Positions 42,531 through 47,649 of a stretch of 47,649 bases of DNA are shown one piece after another. The translations under genes were made by a program, and so were the position numbers. Each line of letters starts with the position of its first letter. Position 1 is the stretch's first letter. This DNA comes from Niallia taxi (GTDB lineage Bacteria > Bacillota > Bacilli > Bacillales > Cytobacillaceae): the NCBI RefSeq assembly GCF_004005475.1, contig NZ_RZTZ01000023.1, positions 1-47,649 of the forward strand, given 5' to 3'. The notes under the pieces are model-generated. The model was not told the DNA's origin. It saw only the letters and a program-made list of their open reading frames with translations, and did no database searches.

Positions 42531-44456
42531 ATGATACTTTTACAAGTGAATCAGCTTTCCAAATACTTTGGAGCTGAAATAATCTTATCCAATATAAAAT
42601 TAGAAGTGCAAACAAGAGACAGAATTGCGTTAGTAGGTAGAAATGGTGCTGGAAAATCTACTTTATTAAAAATGATTGCTGGCCAGCTTTCCTATGATTC
42701 CGGGGAGATCATCAAGCCAAAAAATGTTGAAATTGGCTATTTAGCTCAAAATACCGGTCTTGAATCAAACTTGTCCATTTGGGACGAGATGCTCACCGTT
42801 TTTAAAAGCCTTCAGCAGCAAGAAGCGGAACTTAGAAAGCTCGAGCAGCAGATGGCAGACCCAGCCGTAAGCAGCCAGCCTGATCGGTTCGAAAAGATTT
42901 TAAAGGAATATGATGTACTCCAATATAACTTTAAGGAAAATGGGGGATATCAATATGAAGCAGATATTCGCTCTGTTCTTCACGGCTTAAATTTCGCATC
43001 CTTTGATTACAGCACAAAAATCTCCACATTGAGCGGAGGCCAAAAAACAAGGCTTGCTCTTGCAAAGCTATTACTCACAACACCTGAAATCTTAATTCTG
43101 GATGAGCCAACAAACCATTTGGATATAGAAACACTTTCATGGCTTGAGCAATATTTACAAGGATATGATGGTGCAGTCCTTATCGTATCCCATGACCGCT
43201 ATTTCTTAGATAAAGTTGTAACCCAAATATATGAGCTTTCTCGGACCAATATTCAGAAGTTCATTGGAAATTACAGCTCTTATTTAGAGCAAAAAGCGGA
43301 GAACTATGAACGGGACATGAAGGTTTACGAAAAACAGCAGGAAGAGATTGCAAAGCTTGAGACATTCATTCAAAAAAACCTGGCAAGAGCCTCCACTACG
43401 AAAAGAGCACAAAGCAGAAGAAAAACTCTTGACCGTATGGATCGGCTGGATCGGCCAGATGGAGACGAAAAGTCCGCTTCGTTTGGATTTCAAATCGAGA
43501 AGCAAACAGGTAATGATGTGTTAAAGATCCAAGACCTTGCTATTGGTTATGAGGACAATACTGTTTCCCGAAACATCACCTTCCAGTTGAACAGAGGGGA
43601 TAGTGTTGCATTGGTAGGACCTAATGGTGTCGGCAAATCAACATTATTAAAGACGATTATCTCAAAAATTGATAAGCATGCTGGAACTACTGCTTGGGGA
43701 ACAAATGTAATGGTGGGCTATTATGATCAAGAACAAGCAGAACTTCATTCTAATAAAAGGGTATTGAATGAGTTATGGGACGAGTTCCCCCTAAGACCTG
43801 AAAAAGAAATCAGGACAGTATTAGGCAATTTTCTTTTCTCAGGTGATGATGTATTGAAGATCGTTAATTCATTAAGCGGTGGAGAAAAAGCTCGGCTTGC
43901 TCTTGCAAAGCTTATGATGGAAAAGCCAAATGTTCTTATTTTGGATGAGCCGACAAACCATCTTGATTTGGACAGCAAGGAAGTGTTAGAAAATGCTCTG
44001 ATTGATTATCCTGGCACATTATTATTTGTCTCTCATGACCGTTACTTTATTAATCGGATTGCAACAAAAGTGGTAGAGCTACAACCAGAGGGTTCTACTG
44101 AATTTCTTGGAGACTATGACTATTATGTAGAAAAGAAATTAGAGCAAGAAGAGCTGCTTGCACTGGAAACGAATGCTTTAAGTTCAGCAATAGCTGTTGA
44201 AGCATCAGAAAAAACATCCTATCAGCAGGATAAAGAAGCTAAAAAGGCAGAACGACAACGTATTCGCCGCATTGAAGAAATTGAGAAAACAATTGAAGGC
44301 TTAGAGCAACACGTAGCAGAGCATGAGGAGAAACTATGTGAGCCTGACGTTTTCCAAGACCATGAAAAGGTTTTTGAACTGAATAAAGAACTAGAGGAAT
44401 TCAAAAGTGAAATAGACAGACTTATGGATGAGTGGACTGAATTGTCAGATAAGTAA
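42531..44456 (+). CDS. ydiF: ABC-F family ATPase (YdiF-like), ribosome-associated
   Basis: The 641-residue soluble protein has two ATPase domains and no membrane segment. Domain 1 has GRNGAGKSTLLK, LSGGQKTRLALAK and LILDEPTNHLDIETL; domain 2 has GPNGVGKSTLLK, LSGGEKARLALAK and LILDEPTNHLDLDSKE. The linker between them (about 240-300) is a basic helical arm with RASTTKRAQSRRKTLDRM, as in ABC-F translation factors, and the C-terminal 80 residues form a coiled coil (EEIEKTIEGLEQHVAEHEEK). ATG at 42531 follows GAGGTG; a longer frame starts 11 codons earlier. Probably a ribosome-acting factor; specific job not known. Confidence 0.95.
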   Translation: MILLQVNQLSKYFGAEIILSNIKLEVQTRDRIALVGRNGAGKSTLLKMIAGQLSYDSGEIIKPKNVEIGYLAQNTGLESNLSIWDEMLTVFKSLQQQEAELRKLEQQMADPAVSSQPDRFEKILKEYDVLQYNFKENGGYQYEADIRSVLHGLNFASFDYSTKISTLSGGQKTRLALAKLLLTTPEILILDEPTNHLDIETLSWLEQYLQGYDGAVLIVSHDRYFLDKVVTQIYELSRTNIQKFIGNYSSYLEQKAENYERDMKVYEKQQEEIAKLETFIQKNLARASTTKRAQSRRKTLDRMDRLDRPDGDEKSASFGFQIEKQTGNDVLKIQDLAIGYEDNTVSRNITFQLNRGDSVALVGPNGVGKSTLLKTIISKIDKHAGTTAWGTNVMVGYYDQEQAELHSNKRVLNELWDEFPLRPEKEIRTVLGNFLFSGDDVLKIVNSLSGGEKARLALAKLMMEKPNVLILDEPTNHLDLDSKEVLENALIDYPGTLLFVSHDRYFINRIATKVVELQPEGSTEFLGDYDYYVEKKLEQEELLALETNALSSAIAVEASEKTSYQQDKEAKKAERQRIRRIEEIEKTIEGLEQHVAEHEEKLCEPDVFQDHEKVFELNKELEEFKSEIDRLMDEWTELSDK

Positions 44457-44492
44457 AAAGTACTGGGCGGGAATCTGCCCAGTACTTTTTTT
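44456..44492 (+). terminator. Terminator of ydiF
   Basis: A 13-bp stem AAAAGTACTGGGC/GCCCAGTACTTTT (44456-44468 and 44477-44489) with an 8-nt loop is followed by T to 44492. Confidence 0.9.
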
Positions 44493-44668
44493 CCACATTT
44501 TTATCCACATAAAAATAGCTATTATATTAGCTTTCCACAGGATTATTCACACTATCCACAATTTATTCTGTTTTTACTCACATTATCCACAGGTATGTGG
44601 ACACACAGATTCAAAACGAAAAATAAATCCCTGTTTATAAACAGGGATTTATACCTAGTTGTGGATAG
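44489..44668. repeat. DnaA-box cluster between ydiF and tsaD
   Basis: Perfect TTATNCACA boxes occur at 44501-44509, 44543-44551 and 44583-44591, and one-mismatch boxes at 44489-44497 (TTTTCCACA), 44552-44560 (CTATCCACA) and, inverted, 44660-44668 (TGTGGATAG). Weaker ones occur at 44531-44539 (CTTTCCACA) and 44574-44582 (TTACTCACA). Almost all point the same way. From memory, the gcp (tsaD) intergenic region of B. subtilis is also a DnaA-binding cluster, thought to titrate DnaA. No AT-rich unwinding element or dnaA/dnaN gene is here, so it is not an origin. Confidence 0.85.
44615..44652 (-). terminator. Terminator of tsaD
   Basis: A perfect palindrome at 44623-44652 (arms AAATCCCTGTTT/AAACAGGGATTT) begins 2 nt after the tsaD stop and continues as ATTTTTCGTTTT on the minus strand. 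Confidence 0.88.
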
Positions 44669-45674
44669 TAATATCTAAACCAGGGTTTCCATTCAAATCT
44701 AAAAGTGCTCTTTGACCTTTTTTATAGAAAACTGTACCTGCAGCACCAATCATTGCAGCATTATCTGTGCATAAAGATAGCGGTGGAATGGTTAATTTAA
44801 CATCTTTAATTCTTGAGAATTTCTCTTCTAAAGCAGCTCTTAATCCCTTGTTAGCAGCAACTCCACCGGCAAGGACAACTTGCTTAACCTTATATTCCTT
44901 AACTGCTTGAATTGTTTTCGTCGTCAAAACATCAATTACACTTTCTTGAAAGCTTGCCGCCAAATCTTCTGGCTTGATGACTTCTCCTCTTTGTTCAGCA
45001 TTATGAACAGTGTTGATAACTGCCGACTTTAACCCGCTGAAGCTGAAATCATAGCTGCCTTCCAGCCATGCTCGTGGCAGCTTTATAGACGCTTCTCCTT
45101 CAGCCGCCAGCCTGTCTATATGCGGTCCCCCTGGATAAGGAAGCCTTAAAGTTCTTGCCACTTTGTCATAGGCTTCTCCTGCTGCATCGTCTCTTGTTTC
45201 ACCAATTACTTCAAAATGGCCGTGTTCCTTCATATATACAAGTTCTGTATGACCACCAGATACGACTAATGCCAATAGTGGAAATTCTAGATTATCCACA
45301 AGCTGGTTTGCATAAATATGTCCTGCTATATGATGGACCCCAACTAGAGGAATACCGTGTGCAAAGCTGACTGCCTTTGCCGCATTAACTCCAACAAGCA
45401 AAGCACCAACAAGTCCAGGACCTTCTGTGACGGCTATAGCATCTAGATCTGTATAGGTTACTTCAGCAGTTTTTAATGCTTCTTCCATAACCAATGTTAT
45501 TTGTTCAACATGATGCCTCGAGGCAATCTCAGGGACCACACCGCCAAATCTTTTATGGCTCTCAATTTGAGAAGCTACAACATTCGATAGTATTTCAGTT
45601 CCATTTTTAATGATAGATACAGCCGTCTCATCACAGCTTGTTTCCATTCCCATTATTAAAATATCTTTTTTCAT
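44655..45674 (-). CDS. tsaD: tRNA N6-threonylcarbamoyladenosine transferase TsaD
   Basis: TsaD transfers the threonylcarbamoyl group to A37 of tRNAs that read ANN codons. The 339 residues show the family signatures: [25 protein letters not shown], the metal-binding [27 protein letters not shown] and [12 protein letters not shown]. The ATG at 45674 overlaps the rimI stop by one base (TAATG) and has GGGTGA upstream; a GTG five codons earlier is possible. With tsaB, tsaE and rimI in one operon it completes the t6A set except for tsaC. Followed by the DnaA-box cluster. Confidence 0.96.
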   Translation of the reverse strand: MKKDILIMGMETSCDETAVSIIKNGTEILSNVVASQIESHKRFGGVVPEIASRHHVEQITLVMEEALKTAEVTYTDLDAIAVTEGPGLVGALLVGVNAAKAVSFAHGIPLVGVHHIAGHIYANQLVDNLEFPLLALVVSGGHTELVYMKEHGHFEVIGETRDDAAGEAYDKVARTLRLPYPGGPHIDRLAAEGEASIKLPRAWLEGSYDFSFSGLKSAVINTVHNAEQRGEVIKPEDLAASFQESVIDVLTTKTIQAVKEYKVKQVVLAGGVAANKGLRAALEEKFSRIKDVKLTIPPLSLCTDNAAMIGAAGTVFYKKGQRALLDLNGNPGLDITIHN

Positions 45675-46120
45675 TATATATTCACCCACATTACTAAAGC
45701 ATCTTCTTGATTATCGGTATAATAATTCTTTCTGATTGCCCCATTTTGGAAACCAAGCTTCTTATACAGGTTTTGGGCAACTGTGTTTGACACTCTTACT
45801 TCCAATGTCATTGACTTAGCTCCAAGTCTTTTTGATTGTTCCATCATTGTTCCGAGTAGCTGTTCACCAAGCTTTTGGCCTCTGAATTCAGGCAAAATGG
45901 CAATGTTCGTAATATGAACCTCGTCAATGACAATCCATGCCCCAATATAACCAACCAATTGCTCTCCATTTTCAATGACTATATACTTAGCAAATTTATT
46001 TTGAGTCAACTCATTATAAAAGGCATCCTTGCTCCATGGGGTACTAAAGGAAAGCGTCTCAATTATATGGACATTGTCAATATCTCCAATGGTCATTTCT
46101 CGAAAAAGATAATCTGCCAT
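45674..46120 (-). CDS. rimI: Ribosomal-protein-alanine N-acetyltransferase RimI
   Basis: This 148-residue GNAT acetyltransferase opens [18 protein letters not shown]. It has the acetyl-CoA loop [14 protein letters not shown], then [19 protein letters not shown] and the tail [13 protein letters not shown], which mark RimI (acetylation of the S18 N terminus in E. coli). It lies 6 nt after tsaB and overlaps tsaD, in the usual order tsaE-tsaB-rimI-tsaD. Confidence 0.94.
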   Translation of the reverse strand: MADYLFREMTIGDIDNVHIIETLSFSTPWSKDAFYNELTQNKFAKYIVIENGEQLVGYIGAWIVIDEVHITNIAILPEFRGQKLGEQLLGTMMEQSKRLGAKSMTLEVRVSNTVAQNLYKKLGFQNGAIRKNYYTDNQEDALVMWVNI

Positions 46121-46126
46121 AATAAT

Positions 46127-46837
46127 CTACTCTTCCTTTAACTCTTTATTATTTGCCTTAAGCCAGTTTGCTTCTGCCTCTACTAGACGAATATAATTCG
46201 GAGTGAATGGATGAACTTCCTCTGCCTCCATAGCTTGGCCTAACCTCGCCAAAACAGACGGCCTTGGATTAAAGTCTGCATAATCTGCAAACACAGCAAT
46301 TTCCTTTAATTCTGTTTCAAATAATTCCTTATGAATGGACAGGTCATTACCAGTAAATAATACCTTTTCCTGCTCCGAACTTAACCTGCTCACCCAATCC
46401 TTTGCTAGGATAAGCTGATCCTTCTCCAATTGCTCCACATTGCCATTAGTAAACTTGAATAAGCCTGTATATATTTGCCCTCTTCTTGCATCAAACAGTG
46501 GACTTACACTGCCTGGGAAATACCGGCCAGCACTTGCTGCCAGAACCTGCAAACTAGACACCCCAACAAGCGGAATGTTCAACGTCCAAGCAAGTGTTTT
46601 TGCTATTGTAACTCCAATCCGGACACCTGTATAAGAACCAGGACCTTTCGCTACCACGATTTTCGTCAAATCAGTTGGGCTTACATCACATTCCTTCATT
46701 AGCATTTCAATTGCCGGCATTGCTCGGACAGAATGATTTTTTTTCAGGTTGGTAATATATTCCCCAATAACTTTATCCTGATCAATAATTGCGATGCCCA
46801 ATACAAGATTGGATGTATCAATGGCTAGTATTTTCAT
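46127..46837 (-). CDS. tsaB: t6A synthesis protein TsaB
   Basis: TsaB is the dimerising partner of TsaD, with an ASKHA fold but without catalytic metal ligands. The 236 residues open [18 protein letters not shown] and contain VVAKGPGSYTGVRIGVTIAK with GVSSLQVLA, and the tail FTPNYIRLVEAE. ATG at 46837 follows AAGGAG and overlaps the tsaE stop by 4 nt, so the two are coupled. Confidence 0.95.
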   Translation of the reverse strand: MKILAIDTSNLVLGIAIIDQDKVIGEYITNLKKNHSVRAMPAIEMLMKECDVSPTDLTKIVVAKGPGSYTGVRIGVTIAKTLAWTLNIPLVGVSSLQVLAASAGRYFPGSVSPLFDARRGQIYTGLFKFTNGNVEQLEKDQLILAKDWVSRLSSEQEKVLFTGNDLSIHKELFETELKEIAVFADYADFNPRPSVLARLGQAMEAEEVHPFTPNYIRLVEAEANWLKANNKELKEE

Positions 46838-47289
46838 TTCATTAACTCCTTACATAAGTGCACATATCTTGACCCAAAGGGGTTAAGCACAATTTCTCTT
46901 TCTGTCTCATTTTTATAGTGAAGACTGATGTTCAAATATTCTTCTGGCAGCTGTTCCCCTATTAAGTGAGCCCATTCTACAACTGTAACACCATTACCTT
47001 CAAAATATTCATCAAACCCAAGATCTTCAAAGGCATCCTCCACTCGGTAAACATCCATATGGTAAAGAGGAAGTCTTCCTACATACTCCTTAATAATCGT
47101 GAATGTCGGACTGTTAACTGTCCTTGTAATCCCAAGCCCTTTTGCTAATCCTTTTGTAAAGGTAGTTTTCCCTGCACCTAGGTCTCCTTCAAGTGTCAGC
47201 ACATCTCCTTTATCTAAGAGCTCAGCAAGCCTTGTAGCAAAAGCCATTGTCTCATCTGCATTAGTTGTTTTCCATATAAATTTATCCAT
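46834..47289 (-). CDS. tsaE: t6A synthesis ATPase TsaE
   Basis: The 151-residue P-loop ATPase of the t6A complex has [19 protein letters not shown] (Walker A), [21 protein letters not shown] and the acidic [13 protein letters not shown]. The frame includes a GTG three codons upstream, which lies inside the ribosome site AGGTGAG; ATG at 47289 is preferred. It is the first gene of the tsaE-tsaB-rimI-tsaD operon. A -10-like TATAAT lies at 47336-47331 with a poor -35. The operon directly follows the rRNA operon terminator; thiL, present here in B. subtilis, is absent. Confidence 0.95.
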   Translation of the reverse strand: MDKFIWKTTNADETMAFATRLAELLDKGDVLTLEGDLGAGKTTFTKGLAKGLGITRTVNSPTFTIIKEYVGRLPLYHMDVYRVEDAFEDLGFDEYFEGNGVTVVEWAHLIGEQLPEEYLNISLHYKNETEREIVLNPFGSRYVHLCKELMK

Positions 47290-47387
47290 AAAACTCACCT
47301 AGTTTGTCTAAGATTATTTTTCCTATCTTCATTATATAGATAGTGAGGAAACATTCCTAATAAATGTAACATTGTTTCCTTTATTTC

Positions 47388-47423
47388 TAAAAAAAAATCC
47401 TTAGGTTTGACCCTAAGGATTTT
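47388..47423 (-). terminator. Terminator of the rRNA-tRNA operon
   Basis: A 12-bp stem AAAATCCTTAGG/CCTAAGGATTTT (47394-47405 and 47412-47423) with a 6-nt loop is followed by nine T on the minus strand (counting the end of the stem), about 10 nt after the tRNA. Confidence 0.93.
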
Positions 47424-47432
47424 CTGGTTTGA

Positions 47433-47506
<74 letters not shown>

Positions 47507-47523
47507 ACGGTAATATAAAATAT

Positions 47524-47641
<118 letters not shown>

Positions 47642-47649
47642 TATTATGT

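Noticed and set aside
44489-44668. The DnaA-box cluster as a replication origin
   Set aside because: No dnaA or dnaN gene, no AT-rich unwinding region and the flanking genes are ydiF and tsaD, far from oriC in B. subtilis.

Overview
The window comes from the chromosome of a low-G+C Gram-positive bacterium of the Bacillaceae. Gene content and order match the groESL, ydi and guaA-pbuG neighbourhood of Bacillus subtilis closely. Guanine riboswitches, CIRCE, GlcT/RAT, SigB and CcpA-type sites, and frequent TTG/GTG starts behind strong AGGAGG-type ribosome sites, all agree. The species cannot be fixed from sequence reading alone. Most genes, and both rRNA operons, lie on the minus strand. The first 10 bases are the 5' end of a 16S gene whose leader and tandem promoters lie inside the window. 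The last ~220 bases hold the 5S gene, initiator tRNA and terminator of another rRNA operon. The window therefore spans exactly the DNA between two rRNA operons, which looks like a contig cut at rRNA repeats.

Region by region: 350-3505 is the glucose PTS (ptsG) with its antiterminator glcT and the RAT/terminator switch. 3510-5220 is the purine permease pbuG behind a guanine riboswitch. 5349-11480 is an AT-rich accessory island: a lactococcin-972-type bacteriocin operon (secreted peptide, large membrane protein, ABC ATPase, small anchored protein), a frameshifted membrane-anchored protein with a degraded paralogue, a lipoprotein, an XRE regulator and a decayed tyrosine recombinase lying against the 3' end of guaA. 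11546-13462 is guaA with its own guanine riboswitch. 13624-15120 is a second small insertion (38-codon ORF plus lipoprotein). 15124-19516 is a MoxR ATPase, DUF58 and transglutaminase operon (yeaC-yeaD-yebA type). 19630-25806 holds a TerD/zinc-ribbon/TerB protein, a GGDEF-EAL protein, a SigB-promoted manganese catalase, an RsbR-like STAS protein and small ORFs. 25844-32009 is a 5-oxoproline salvage regulon (pxpC, pxpB, pcp, DUF979/DUF969 transporter, divergent pxpA, IclR regulator) with repeated operator-like palindromes. 32222-37622 is a malate locus (malic enzyme, KdgT-family carrier, CitB/DcuSR-type two-component system) with cre sites. 37838-41133 is groESL with CIRCE, then ydiL-ydiK. 41197-47289 is rex, moaC, ydiF and the t6A/ribosome-maturation cluster tsaD-rimI-tsaB-tsaE, with a DnaA-box cluster between ydiF and tsaD.

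How it fits together: guaA and pbuG are adjacent in B. subtilis, so the 6-kb island sits in a junction that is otherwise conserved, and the recombinase remnant next to the guaA 3' end suggests how it arrived. The most unusual observation is a 29-bp element (25/29 identical) upstream of both the bacteriocin gene, inside the island, and the lipoprotein unit on the far side of guaA. This suggests that two separate accessory units answer to the same regulator. Starts were moved from the longest ORF to a start with a convincing ribosome site wherever the sequence decided it.
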